NCBI RefSeq assembly: GCF_900168055.1
Contig: NZ_FUYS01000009.1
Span: forward strand, 115,553 to 179,552
DNA length: 64,000 nt
From: Parapedobacter luteus
GTDB taxonomy: Bacteria; Bacteroidota; Bacteroidia; Sphingobacteriales; Sphingobacteriaceae
Direction: 5' to 3'
Shown here: in pieces, positions 8,709 to 18,438 of the stretch
Layout of the letters: every line of letters starts with the position of its first letter
Numbering within the stretch: the stretch's first letter is position 1
Notes under the pieces: model-generated
Database searches by the model: none
What the model was told of the DNA's origin: nothing
What the model saw: the letters and a program-made list of their open reading frames with translations, nothing else
Made by a program: the position numbers and the translations under genes

Positions 8709-10163
8709 ATGACAGCAAAAACGAACCATTTTTTAAAACATTACGCGTACACTCCCAATAATTGGGATGAAATGTATGACTCAAAAGCAGTAAGAAAACA
8801 ATACGCGTCAGTTTTTGCTAACCTCCTACAACTGGATACTGATAGTTTAGTCAGCAAGCATGATATAGCAAGTGAGCTATTCATGAACCAGGGCATTACC
8901 TTTACCGTCTACGACAATGATGAAGGCATCGAGCGCATTTTTCCTTTCGATATCATTCCCCGCATCATTACCGGAACGGAATGGCAGCAGATAGAGCAAG
9001 GTATTGCCCAGCGCTTGAAGGCACTCAACCTATTTCTCAAAGACGTGTATAATGAGCAACAAATCATACGCGATCATATTATTCCTGCCAGCCTTATTGC
9101 CTCTTGCCCGCACTACAAGCGTGAAGTATTTGGCATCAAGGTACCCTACGACATCTATGTACACATCTCCGGAATCGATTTAATCCGAGGCAATGACGGA
9201 GTACTTTATGTGCTGGAGGACAACCTGCGTACGCCGTCCGGTGTGAGCTACATGCTAGAGAACAGGGAAGTAACGAAACGGATTTTCCCTGACATGCTCG
9301 CTTCGAATAATGTACGGCGGATCAGCCATTATCCGGTACTACTCCACGAAATACTCCTTGAATTAGCTTCCACCCAGGTATCTAATCCGCGCGTGGTATT
9401 GCTTACGCCAGGCATTTATAATTCTGCTTACTATGAGCATTCTTTCCTTGCACGGCAAATGGGCATCGACCTCGTTGAGGGTAGAGACTTACTTGTAGAC
9501 AATCACAAGGTATACATGAAGACGACAAAAGGTTTAGAACAGGTGCACGTTATTTACAGACGTTTAGATGACGAGTACCTTGATCCATTGGTCTTTATGA
9601 AAAACAGTGTATTAGGGGTGCCTGGGCTTATCGGTGCCTATCGCAAAGGCAATGTAGCCATTGTCAACGCCCTGGGTAATGGTGTGGCAGACGACAAAGC
9701 GGTATATGCTTATGTTCCCGCCATGATTAAGTATTACCTCAATGAAGACCCAATTTTGCAAAATGTTCCCACCTACCAATTGAGTAATCCGGAAGCCATG
9801 CATTATGTATTTGAAAACTACCGGAACATGGTCATCAAAAACACCAACCAATCGGGCGGCTACGGCATGGTAATGGGCAACACCATCAGCGAAAAAGAAT
9901 GGTTAAGAGCGAAAGTTATCATTGAAAACAACCCTCGTAATTATATCGCCCAGCCTATTGTCCAACTGTCAACGGTGCCCTGCTTCATCAACGGCAACAT
10001 AGAACCCCGCCACGTGGACCTTAGACCCTATGCTCTTTATGGCCCCAAAGGCATTAAGCTGGTCCCCGGAGGGTTGACCCGTGTAGCGCTGAAGGCCGGT
10101 TCACTGGTCGTCAATTCTTCCCAAGGCGGTGGCAGCAAGGACACATGGATTGTAGATGAGTAA
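8709..10163 (+). CDS. Circularly permuted ATP-grasp protein (DUF404/DUF407 type)
   Basis: 484-residue member of the circularly permuted ATP-grasp family, proposed to form amide bonds in an ATP-dependent way (a peptide ligase or amidoligase; substrate unknown). Visible family features are the LEDNLRTPSGVSY segment at about 170-183, the GGYGMVMG nucleotide-loop-like segment near 390, and a C-terminal QPIVQLSTVP followed by HVDLRPYAL and a Gly-rich tail. No signal peptide or membrane helix is present, so it is cytosolic. It is the first gene of an operon with the alpha-E and transglutaminase-like genes, an arrangement described by comparative genomics in many bacteria. A proteasome-like Anbu gene sometimes accompanies it but is not present here. 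Confidence 0.92.
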   Translation: MTAKTNHFLKHYAYTPNNWDEMYDSKAVRKQYASVFANLLQLDTDSLVSKHDIASELFMNQGITFTVYDNDEGIERIFPFDIIPRIITGTEWQQIEQGIAQRLKALNLFLKDVYNEQQIIRDHIIPASLIASCPHYKREVFGIKVPYDIYVHISGIDLIRGNDGVLYVLEDNLRTPSGVSYMLENREVTKRIFPDMLASNNVRRISHYPVLLHEILLELASTQVSNPRVVLLTPGIYNSAYYEHSFLARQMGIDLVEGRDLLVDNHKVYMKTTKGLEQVHVIYRRLDDEYLDPLVFMKNSVLGVPGLIGAYRKGNVAIVNALGNGVADDKAVYAYVPAMIKYYLNEDPILQNVPTYQLSNPEAMHYVFENYRNMVIKNTNQSGGYGMVMGNTISEKEWLRAKVIIENNPRNYIAQPIVQLSTVPCFINGNIEPRHVDLRPYALYGPKGIKLVPGGLTRVALKAGSLVVNSSQGGGSKDTWIVDE

Positions 10164-10186
10164 CCTAAATCGATAAGACAGCAATT

Positions 10187-11125
10187 ATGTTAAGTAGAAT
10201 AGCCGACTCGCTTTTTTGGTTAAACCGATATATGGAACGTACGCAAAGTATCCTTCGTGTTATACGCAGCCACTATATCATCTCGTTGGATAAAGATGCC
10301 ATTGGAAGCACCACGTGGAGACCTATCCTTGAAATTTTTGCGCAACTGACTGATTCGGAAATCACCCAAATTGAAGCGAAACCCGATATCGTGCTGCAAA
10401 AAATATTAACGGAATCCACTAACCCTAACTCAATTAAAACAATCGTGGCTCGTGCAAGGGAAAATGCACGTGGCGTCCAAAATCACATTACCAAGGAGCT
10501 GTGGGAAGCGGTCAACTCCATGTATCACCTGACCAACAAACCGTATCTCAATCAAAAACTATCCGGCCCCGAAGCCCTGGAAGTAGTCGACCAACTAATG
10601 CGCCAGAGCGTATTATACGCCGGTATCGCCGACATTACCATGCCGCGTGGAATGGGGTGGGACTTTATGAAACTTGGCAAATACCTTGAGCGAAGTATGG
10701 AGACCATCGTCATCACAGACAAACAGTGCCAGCTATTCGGATATGACATGCAACAAGAAAGCGATATTACAAAATGGCGCTTTCTCCTCATGTCACTTGC
10801 CGGATACGAAGTCTATCTTAAAACCTACCAAACATTTAGACACAACAACAATATCTTGCATCAGATGTTGCTTAATGAACATTATCCACATTCGGTGATT
10901 TTTTCGCTCACCAGGATAAACCGCTATTTGCGCGATGTAATCAAAGACAATGAGTCAAACGAAAAATTAGCATTAATACGTACATTTGGCCGTTTATACA
11001 GCAAAGTCAACTACATGGATCCTGAACGTTTGGAAACCATGGACTCGCGGGCTTTTTTTAAGGAATTGCGCAATGAGTTGTTGGTATTTCATAACCAATT
11101 GGAAAAAGTGTTTTTTTCTTATTAG
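10187..11125 (+). CDS. Alpha-E domain protein (DUF403)
   Basis: 312 residues, predicted all-helical, beginning with MLSRIADSLFWLNRYMERT, the hallmark start of alpha-E proteins. The Arg- and Glu-rich helices (for example MGWDFMKLGKYLERS near 155-170) are typical. Molecular function is unknown; the family nearly always sits beside the permuted ATP-grasp gene, so it is inferred to be a partner or scaffold for the ligase. It starts 23 bp after the ATP-grasp gene and is followed by the transglutaminase gene after 18 bp, a tight operon. Length is normal for the family. Confidence 0.92.
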   Translation: MLSRIADSLFWLNRYMERTQSILRVIRSHYIISLDKDAIGSTTWRPILEIFAQLTDSEITQIEAKPDIVLQKILTESTNPNSIKTIVARARENARGVQNHITKELWEAVNSMYHLTNKPYLNQKLSGPEALEVVDQLMRQSVLYAGIADITMPRGMGWDFMKLGKYLERSMETIVITDKQCQLFGYDMQQESDITKWRFLLMSLAGYEVYLKTYQTFRHNNNILHQMLLNEHYPHSVIFSLTRINRYLRDVIKDNESNEKLALIRTFGRLYSKVNYMDPERLETMDSRAFFKELRNELLVFHNQLEKVFFSY

Positions 11126-11143
11126 TGCTCAAAAAATTGACAA

Positions 11144-12088
11144 ATGGCAATTTTCAAAATCCACCATATCACCAAATACGAATACGACAATCCAGTAATG
11201 GATAGTGTCAATGAAATCCGGATTTTCCCCTATGCCTGCGCAGAACAAGAGCTTTTGCAATTGGAGCTGACCATCACCCAGACGCCGGACGTCTATCTAT
11301 TCCGGGACTATTGGGGAAATAAATGCGGTCAATTTTCGCTTGTGGCCCCGCATCGAACACTGATGATTGCAAGTAAAGCCATCATACGTACAACACTCTC
11401 CAACCAATTGCAAATTGAGTTCCACAGCGATTTCAATCGGCTCCACACCGAAGTAGCGAACAATCTCGATCTTATTGAATTGACCTATCCCGACCAGATC
11501 AGTAACCAGTGGGCAATCGACCAGATAGTCGACCAACTTATGAAGGGAGGCGGAAGTGTAGCAACCGTCGTTGAAAAATGCTGCGAGTACATTTACAAGC
11601 GGTTTAAGTATGTAAAAGGGATCACCACCATCGAAACCACGGTAGATGAGATTTTGGAACACGAATCAGGCGTCTGCCAAGATTTCGCGCACTTGATGCT
11701 ACAAGTATTGCGGACCATGGGGATACCAAGTCGTTATGTCAGCGGGTATATCTGCCCAAATAAAAACGGTATGAGAGGCGAGGGAGCTACGCATGCGTGG
11801 GTGGAAGCGTATATACCCGGTTATGGTTGGGCCGGTATTGATCCAACCAACAATGTTTGGGTCACAAACACACACGTCAAATTAGCGATAGGGCGCAATT
11901 TCAACGATTGCAGTCCGGTAAAAGGTACATTCAGGGGTAATACAAGGCAACACTTGTCTGTGTATGTATCGGTAGGTTACGAAGACGGCCACGTATTTGA
12001 GGACACCAATGCCGTAAAGCAAGAGCCCTTGCTTGATACCCAAGCGGTAGAAGCTTCGGACCATATCAGTACCCAACAACAGCAATAG
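11144..12088 (+). CDS. Transglutaminase-like cysteine protease family protein
   Basis: 314 residues with an N-terminal beta-rich domain (about 1-100, beginning FKIHHITKYEYD) and a transglutaminase core. The catalytic triad is visible as Cys178 (SGVCQDFAH), His217 (THAWVEAY) and Asp233 (GIDPTN). Family members may hydrolyse or transfer peptide amide bonds, so the operon has both a putative bond-forming enzyme (ATP-grasp) and a bond-breaking or exchanging one. No signal peptide is seen; cytosolic. Its stop lies 3 bp from the stop of the convergent nuoN gene. The last 30 residues are low in complexity with a Gln-rich end. Confidence 0.92.
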   Translation: MAIFKIHHITKYEYDNPVMDSVNEIRIFPYACAEQELLQLELTITQTPDVYLFRDYWGNKCGQFSLVAPHRTLMIASKAIIRTTLSNQLQIEFHSDFNRLHTEVANNLDLIELTYPDQISNQWAIDQIVDQLMKGGGSVATVVEKCCEYIYKRFKYVKGITTIETTVDEILEHESGVCQDFAHLMLQVLRTMGIPSRYVSGYICPNKNGMRGEGATHAWVEAYIPGYGWAGIDPTNNVWVTNTHVKLAIGRNFNDCSPVKGTFRGNTRQHLSVYVSVGYEDGHVFEDTNAVKQEPLLDTQAVEASDHISTQQQQ

Positions 12089-12091
12089 CGC

Positions 12092-13471
12092 TTAGATAAG
12101 CCCGGCCAGCAGTGTTGGATATACGCCTAAAACTACCGTCAGTAATACCGCAACCCATATGGCAGCTTGATATTGAGCCGTCATCGTCACCTCATCACGA
12201 TCTGCCGGCTTGAAATACATCGACACAATCACGCGGAAATAATAAAAAATACCCATTGCCGCATTGATAGCTGCAAGTACGACTAATAGCACTTGATAAT
12301 CGGCCAATGCGCTGCTAAACATCATAAACTTTCCAATGAAACCGGCTGTGAGCGGAATTCCAGCCAGCGAAAGCATCGCAATAGTAAGCGCAGCGGAAAG
12401 GTAGGGGTTTTTCCGCGCCAAGCCGTTAAATGCCTCGAAATGGTCACTCCCCGTTGCCCGCTTTACCAAGATAAGTATTCCAAACGCCACTACCGATGCT
12501 AATGAGTAAGCTCCGGCGTATACCAGCACAGAGCTGGCAGCAGCCGGCCCAATCGCAACAATGGCAAACAACATGTATCCGGCGTGTGATATACTGGAAT
12601 AGGCAAGCATTCGTTTGAAGCTTTGCTGAGCGATTGCCGTAATATTGCCAATAAACAAGGTAATAATGGTGATGACCAATAAGACCGGCTCCCAAAAGTC
12701 GTGCAACGGTATAAAGCAAAAGTAAAACAAGCGCAGAAATCCGGCAAAAGCAGCCGTCTTAACCACGGTACTCATGAATGTCGTAATTAGTATTGGGGCA
12801 CCATCATAGACATCAGGCGTCCAAAAATGGAAAGGAGCAGCGCCTACCTTAAAGGCCAGCCCCACAATCAGCAGCAAGATACCTGCATAAAACAAAGGCG
12901 ACACTCCCTGCGGATTGGCTATCACATACGCCTTGATTGCCGCCAAGTCGAAAGAGCCGCTTGCTCCATACAGGAGAGTAATGCCAAACAGGAGAAAGCC
13001 TGTTGAGAAAGCGCCCATCAAGAAGTATTTAAGTGCCGCTTCGTTTGAAGCGAAATCCTTTTTTCTAATACCAGCAAGAATATATAGGGCCACTGACATG
13101 ATCTCGATGCCGATAAACAGCATGGCCAGGTTGTGAAAAGAGGTCACCAGCAATGCACCAGTCAGTGAAAAAAGAATCAGCGCATAGTATTCAGCCACAT
13201 GCACGCTAGCCGCATCGAAATAGCCCTTAGACAACAACATGACCAGCATGGTCACCAAAATGCATAATACCGAAAACGCAATAGCATAATGGTCAAAAAG
13301 CACCATGCCACTATATATGGGCGTTGCGTCTCCTGCCCATTGCATGACATACATTACCAGCGCAGCGGCAAGCCCCAGGAGTGAAATAGGTAAAAGCGAT
13401 CTCCCGGCTTTGAACAACCCCAAATACAACAATAATATGGCTAATAAAGACAGCGTAATAATCGCACTCAT
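12092..13471 (-). CDS. nuoN: NADH-quinone oxidoreductase subunit N
   Basis: 459-residue antiporter-like membrane subunit of complex I, one of three that pump protons. About 13-14 hydrophobic helices are seen. Key charged positions of the family are visible: a glutamate in GIEIMSVALYIL and lysines in the KYFLMGAFSTG and FKVGAAPFHFW segments. It is the last gene of the nuo operon; its stop abuts the convergent transglutaminase gene, with no obvious terminator between them. Confidence 0.96.
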   Translation of the reverse strand: MSAIITLSLLAILLLYLGLFKAGRSLLPISLLGLAAALVMYVMQWAGDATPIYSGMVLFDHYAIAFSVLCILVTMLVMLLSKGYFDAASVHVAEYYALILFSLTGALLVTSFHNLAMLFIGIEIMSVALYILAGIRKKDFASNEAALKYFLMGAFSTGFLLFGITLLYGASGSFDLAAIKAYVIANPQGVSPLFYAGILLLIVGLAFKVGAAPFHFWTPDVYDGAPILITTFMSTVVKTAAFAGFLRLFYFCFIPLHDFWEPVLLVITIITLFIGNITAIAQQSFKRMLAYSSISHAGYMLFAIVAIGPAAASSVLVYAGAYSLASVVAFGILILVKRATGSDHFEAFNGLARKNPYLSAALTIAMLSLAGIPLTAGFIGKFMMFSSALADYQVLLVVLAAINAAMGIFYYFRVIVSMYFKPADRDEVTMTAQYQAAIWVAVLLTVVLGVYPTLLAGLI

Positions 13472-13532
13472 GTTTTGTTTATTATCTCTTTAATCCCTCC
13501 GGCTAATCTAATAACCTTCGGCATATACTATA

Positions 13533-14990
13533 TTAGTTTTTACCTATCAATCCAACTTTATCGACCAATTCTGCTACCGCCGCTTCTGATATATTCAATA
13601 GCGGGCCGGGATACACACCAATGCCGATGATAAGTAGCACAATGACTGCCAGCACCAGCCATTCAGAACCTCGAATGTCTGGGAAAGCAGCTGTTTGCTC
13701 ATTGACATCTCCAAACATTACCTTTTGATACATACTCAGCATGTAGACAGCGCCAAGTATCAAGGTAAGCCCCCCGAAGACTGCATACCAAACACCGTAC
13801 TCGTACACACCAAGCAATAGTAGGAATTCGCCCACAAAACCATTGGTAAGGGGCAGTCCCACCGCCCCCATGACAATGACTAAAAAAACGATTGCCAATA
13901 TCGGAGCGGGTTTAGCAATACCGCCCATGGCAGCTAAATCCCTGGTACCTAGCCTACGGGCCACAATGTCCAGCACAAAGAATAACCCAACCACACTGAT
14001 TCCGTGGTTGACCATCTGAATAATGGCCCCCTGTACGCCTTGCACATTCCAAGCAAAAACACCCGCGCCGATGAGTCCTACGTGAGCTATCGATGAATAC
14101 GCAACCAAGCGTTTGGCATCACGTTGTTTAAACGCGATAATCGACGCATAAACCACACCTATGATACATAATACCAAAGCGAGTTGTCCATATGCAGCGA
14201 CACCGAGAGGCGCTACGGGAATCAACCAGCGGATGACGCCATATACCCCCATCTTAAGCATGATCCCCGCCAACAACATCGTTCCAGCCGTAGGAGCTTC
14301 CGTATAGGTGTCCGGCTGCCAAGTATGGAACGGGAATATGGGCATCTTAATGGCGAACGCAAGGAAAAATGCCCAAAAAATCCAACGTTGCGTGCTGGAG
14401 TCCAAAGCCAACTGATAAAACGACGACAACGCATAGTCATCTGTGGGTACTTGCAAATGCAGGTAAATAATAGCCGCCAACATAAGCAAGCTTCCCAAAA
14501 AGGTATAGATAAAAAACTTAAGATTGACGCGAATGCGATTTTCGCCGCCCCACAAGGCACAAATAAAGTAAATGGGTATCAACGCTACTTCCCAACCGAC
14601 GTAGAATGCAAAAGCGTCCAACGCGGTGAATACCAGTAGCAACCCCGCCTGCATAAACAAGACCAGTGCATAAAACCCGCCTTTGTAATCATAACTAAAT
14701 GCCGCCAGAATAATCAAGGGTACGAGCCCATTCGTCAGCAATACCAACGGTAGGCTAATTCCGTCGATTCCAACATGGAAATGGATGCCAAGAGACGGAA
14801 TCCAAGCAAACCGTTGCTCGAATTGCATACTGGCATCCGGCACAAAATTCACTAAAAATGGAATAGTAAACGCCAGCGAAACCAATGATACCAAGAGCGC
14901 AAACTGCCTGGCGGCTTTCGCCTGCTGCACAAAGGCAAGCACCAATGCCCCAAAGACCGGAAGTAATAATAGTATAAATAGATTGTCCAT
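13533..14990 (-). CDS. nuoM: NADH-quinone oxidoreductase subunit M
   Basis: 485-residue proton-pumping antiporter-like subunit of complex I with about 14 membrane helices. Family motifs are GWEVALIPIYF (conserved Glu), KMPIFPFHTWQPDTYTEAPT and SYSSIAHVG-like (YSSIAHVGLIG). It follows nuoL by 24 bp and precedes nuoN by 61 bp. Confidence 0.96.
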   Translation of the reverse strand: MDNLFILLLLPVFGALVLAFVQQAKAARQFALLVSLVSLAFTIPFLVNFVPDASMQFEQRFAWIPSLGIHFHVGIDGISLPLVLLTNGLVPLIILAAFSYDYKGGFYALVLFMQAGLLLVFTALDAFAFYVGWEVALIPIYFICALWGGENRIRVNLKFFIYTFLGSLLMLAAIIYLHLQVPTDDYALSSFYQLALDSSTQRWIFWAFFLAFAIKMPIFPFHTWQPDTYTEAPTAGTMLLAGIMLKMGVYGVIRWLIPVAPLGVAAYGQLALVLCIIGVVYASIIAFKQRDAKRLVAYSSIAHVGLIGAGVFAWNVQGVQGAIIQMVNHGISVVGLFFVLDIVARRLGTRDLAAMGGIAKPAPILAIVFLVIVMGAVGLPLTNGFVGEFLLLLGVYEYGVWYAVFGGLTLILGAVYMLSMYQKVMFGDVNEQTAAFPDIRGSEWLVLAVIVLLIIGIGVYPGPLLNISEAAVAELVDKVGLIGKN

Positions 14991-15014
14991 GTACGCGATA
15001 TAACTTCGTCTCGA

Positions 15015-16934
15015 TTAACCGTTAAAAATACCATAGGCCAAAAGCACCACCGCGGCGATGACCATCATGAAGATGTAAAACCCGACGTTTCCACTCTGCA
15101 ACAACCGGATTCCCTTACCAGATTCGCCAACACTTCTGGCCAGGCCATTGACGACGCCATCTATACCCGACTTGTCGACCACACGATGCAGGAATACAGA
15201 TAAGGCATTCAATGGGCGCACAATCAACGCATCATAGACCTCATCCACATAGAACTTACGGTAGGAAAGCCGCGCCAACAGGCCACGGGACACCTCATCG
15301 GCAGCCGGTATGGTAGCCTTACTCACATATTGCCGGTAGGCCACGACAGCCATAAATACAGCAGCTAGCGACGAAACTCCCATTAGGATATACTCCGTGC
15401 TGTGATCCAGATGGAATGTGCCGGTTTGAGCAACCGAATCAGCAAATACGGGGGAAAGGAAATCAGCCAACGCGTGACCGCCTCCCAAAGCCGACGGCAC
15501 ATTGATAAATCCACCGATGGCTGCCAATACCGCAAGAATAATCAACGGAACAGTCATTGACGCCGGCGACTCATGTAAATGGCTTGCCTGCTCCGCGGTG
15601 CCCCTAAACCGGCCGAAAAACGTCAGGAATAACATCCTAAACATATAAAATGCTGTAAACAACGCGCCGATAAAGCCGAGCATCCACAACAGTTTGTTAT
15701 CGGCAAATGCATGGGCCAATATTTCGTCTTTGGAAAAAAATCCGGAAAGGGGAGGAATCCCTGCTATGGCGATGGTACCGATGAGCATCGTCAGGTATGT
15801 GATCGGCAACTGTTTCTTAAGCCCTCCCATGCTCCGCATGTCCTGTTCATTGCTCATCGCGTGGATCACAGAGCCTGCCCCCAAAAACAGCAACGCTTTA
15901 AAAAATGCGTGCGTAAGGACATGAAAAAATGCGCCGGTAAACGCCCCGACCCCCAGACCTAAAAACATGTACCCCAATTGCGAAACCGTTGAATAGGCCA
16001 GTACTTTCTTGATGTCATTTTGCGTGATGGCGATCGCCGCAGCCAATAGGGCGGTACAAATGCCGATGGCTGCCACCACCTGAAGCGTGATAGGGGAAAG
16101 TGTAAATAGGATGTTGGAACGGGCAATCATGTAAATACCAGCTGTAACCATCGTAGCGGCATGTATCAACGCCGAGACGGGCGTCGGGCCAGCCATGGCA
16201 TCAGGCAACCAAGTAAACAACGGTATTTGCGCCGACTTACCCGTAGCGGCTATAAACAACAGCAACGTAATCAGCATCAACGTTGTATCGCCCATAGGCA
16301 TAGTTGCCGCCTCGGGAAATACTCCCGCAAATTCCAATGTTCCAAACGTGGAAAAAATCAGAAATACGGCAATGAGGAAGCCTAAATCACCTATCCGGTT
16401 CATCACAAAAGCTTTCTTGGCAGCACTGGCGTAAGCCGAATTTTTAAACCAAAAGCCTATCAGCAAATATGAGCAAAGCCCCACCCCTTCCCAACCGATA
16501 AACATGACGATATAATTTGATCCAAGCACCAACAGCAACATGAAAAAAATAAACAAATTGAGGAAAGCGAAGAACTTCGCGAATCCTGGATCATGTTTCA
16601 TATATCCTGTTGAATAGATATGGATAAGGAAGCCAATGCCCGTGACGATGAGCAACATGATAGCACTCAATGGATCGACCAAAAACGAAAGAGAAACATG
16701 TAAATTCCCCGCACTAATCCAATCGAAAATCAATTGTGTGAATGTTGCCGCCTCCCCGGCTTGCCGGGCGCTATATACCATCGAGAACACGCCGCAGCTC
16801 AACAGAAACGCCCCCAATACCACACCACTACCGATAATTCCGACTAACGATTTTGGCAACACATTCCTACCGAGCCCGTTGACCAGAAAACCAACCAAGG
16901 GGAGTAGCGGAATCAACCAAATTAACTCTATCAT
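15015..16934 (-). CDS. nuoL: NADH-quinone oxidoreductase subunit L
   Basis: 639-residue distal proton-pumping subunit of complex I. It has the antiporter core with GWEGVGLCSYLLIGFW, the KSAQIPLFTWLPDAMAGPTPVSALIHAATMV region in helices 7-8 and AYSTVSQLGYM. The C-terminal extension should form the long lateral helix and final anchoring helix, as in other NuoL proteins. Length is normal. It is separated from nuoK by 103 bp, the second-largest gap within the nuoB-N part of the cluster. Confidence 0.96.
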   Translation of the reverse strand: MIELIWLIPLLPLVGFLVNGLGRNVLPKSLVGIIGSGVVLGAFLLSCGVFSMVYSARQAGEAATFTQLIFDWISAGNLHVSLSFLVDPLSAIMLLIVTGIGFLIHIYSTGYMKHDPGFAKFFAFLNLFIFFMLLLVLGSNYIVMFIGWEGVGLCSYLLIGFWFKNSAYASAAKKAFVMNRIGDLGFLIAVFLIFSTFGTLEFAGVFPEAATMPMGDTTLMLITLLLFIAATGKSAQIPLFTWLPDAMAGPTPVSALIHAATMVTAGIYMIARSNILFTLSPITLQVVAAIGICTALLAAAIAITQNDIKKVLAYSTVSQLGYMFLGLGVGAFTGAFFHVLTHAFFKALLFLGAGSVIHAMSNEQDMRSMGGLKKQLPITYLTMLIGTIAIAGIPPLSGFFSKDEILAHAFADNKLLWMLGFIGALFTAFYMFRMLFLTFFGRFRGTAEQASHLHESPASMTVPLIILAVLAAIGGFINVPSALGGGHALADFLSPVFADSVAQTGTFHLDHSTEYILMGVSSLAAVFMAVVAYRQYVSKATIPAADEVSRGLLARLSYRKFYVDEVYDALIVRPLNALSVFLHRVVDKSGIDGVVNGLARSVGESGKGIRLLQSGNVGFYIFMMVIAAVVLLAYGIFNG

Positions 16935-17037
16935 GTTTATTGCTTAAAATAAGTTCAGTCTTAAAATTTCAAACCAATGTTATGCTATATGTCAACAGCC
17001 CGCTATTACACAGCGGGATATACCAGCGATACCACAC

Positions 17038-17367
17038 TTATCCCCGTAAACGGTTTAAGGCATTAATATCTACCGAACGAGTATTCCGATACACCATCAC
17101 GATAATCGCCAACCCGACTGCTACCTCTGCCGCTGCCAAAGCCATGATGAAAAAAACGAACACTTGCCCAGAAGGATCACCACTATAGGCCGAAAAAGCC
17201 GTCAACAATAAGTTAACCGAATTGAGCATCAACTCAATGGACATCATGATAATAATTACGTTTCGCCGAATCAGCACACCAATGACACCGATGGCAAAAA
17301 TAACACTACAAAACAGGATATAATGGTTAAGCGGAATACCCTGCATATTTTGTACGATAGTTTCCAT
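17038..17367 (-). CDS. nuoK: NADH-quinone oxidoreductase subunit K
   Basis: 109-residue membrane subunit of complex I with three helices. The two conserved membrane glutamates in MSIELMLNSVN and AAAEVAVGL are present. These take part in the charge relay between the quinone module and the antiporter subunits. Its start abuts the nuoJ stop (0-1 bp). Confidence 0.95.
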   Translation of the reverse strand: METIVQNMQGIPLNHYILFCSVIFAIGVIGVLIRRNVIIIMMSIELMLNSVNLLLTAFSAYSGDPSGQVFVFFIMALAAAEVAVGLAIIVMVYRNTRSVDINALNRLRG

Positions 17368-17865
17368 TTAAGCTTTTTTTGGATCGTTTTTGGCCAACAA
17401 TACCGCTCCTACCATGGCGGTTAACAAGAGAATAGATGAAATCTCAAAGGGAAGGAGGAACTCACTAAACAATACCCTACCCAAGTTGCCGACTAAGCCA
17501 ATATCCGGGTCTTTTAGGATGATGGATTCCGACGACTCCAACGCTCTGAACGAACCCGCCAATGTGACCACTAAGCACATACCTGCAATCACCCCCATAA
17601 ATTTCACCAGATTCGACTTCAGTGGCTCGGTATCCTTATTGAGGTTGAGCAGCATCAGTACGAATAGGAACAGTACCATGATTGCCCCCATATACACAAT
17701 AAAATTGACTACGGCTAAAAACTGAGCATTCAGTAAAATATAATGCACAGTAAATGTAAAAAAGGTAATCACCAGATACAGGACGCTATGTACCGGATTC
17801 TTGGTGAAGATAGTCATTAGCGCAAAAAATACCGACAGGAAGGCTACAAAATAAAAAACGCTCAT
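17368..17865 (-). CDS. nuoJ: NADH-quinone oxidoreductase subunit J
   Basis: 165-residue membrane subunit of complex I with five hydrophobic segments. The conserved VYMGAIMVLFLFVLMLL helix (TM3, the pi-bulge helix in solved structures) is clear at about 57-75. It is followed immediately by nuoK and preceded by nuoI after 27 bp. Confidence 0.95.
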   Translation of the reverse strand: MSVFYFVAFLSVFFALMTIFTKNPVHSVLYLVITFFTFTVHYILLNAQFLAVVNFIVYMGAIMVLFLFVLMLLNLNKDTEPLKSNLVKFMGVIAGMCLVVTLAGSFRALESSESIILKDPDIGLVGNLGRVLFSEFLLPFEISSILLLTAMVGAVLLAKNDPKKA

Positions 17866-17892
17866 GCTGTTTTTGTAAGGTTTTTCAGCTGA

Positions 17893-18438
17893 TTAGGCTG
17901 TGGTTTCATGCTCTTTTTTATATTCAAACCGCGGTTCCACCAGTTTGTCTTTACCATAAATAAAATCTTTACGCAATTGTTCGGGCGGCACGTGCGAGCC
18001 GTCTAAGAAGATGGCTTCCTTGGGGCACGCCTCCTCGCAAAGTCCGCAGAATATGCACCGCAGCATATTTATTTCGTATACAGCAGCGTATTTTTCTTCC
18101 CGATAAAGGTGCTCCTCGCCCTTCTTACGTTCCGCCGAAATCATCGTAATTGCTTCGGCAGGGCAAGAAAGCGCACATAGCCCACAAGCCGTACACCGCT
18201 CCCGCCCTTCCTCGTCACGTTTAAGCGAATGTTGCCCTCTGAAATTTTTTGAGTAAGGCCGTTGCACCTCAGGATATTTATATGTTGCCTTAGGTTTAAA
18301 AAAATGCCTTATGGTGATACCAAGTCCCCGCGCAATGGCCGGTAGATACATCCGCTCCCAAAAATTCATGGGTTTCTGCTCCAGTACCTTCTTTCTATTA
18401 CTTAGTGATTGCATAATCTCTTTCCCTTCCATTCTCAT
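17893..18438 (-). CDS. nuoI: NADH-quinone oxidoreductase subunit I
   Basis: 181-residue ferredoxin-like subunit of the peripheral arm. Two 4Fe-4S motifs (N6a and N6b) are complete: CTACGLCALSCP and CIFCGLCEEACP. They pass electrons to the N2 cluster in NuoB. The start at 18438 overlaps the nuoH stop by one base; ATGs eight codons or fewer downstream are alternatives. Confidence 0.95.
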   Translation of the reverse strand: MRMEGKEIMQSLSNRKKVLEQKPMNFWERMYLPAIARGLGITIRHFFKPKATYKYPEVQRPYSKNFRGQHSLKRDEEGRERCTACGLCALSCPAEAITMISAERKKGEEHLYREEKYAAVYEINMLRCIFCGLCEEACPKEAIFLDGSHVPPEQLRKDFIYGKDKLVEPRFEYKKEHETTA

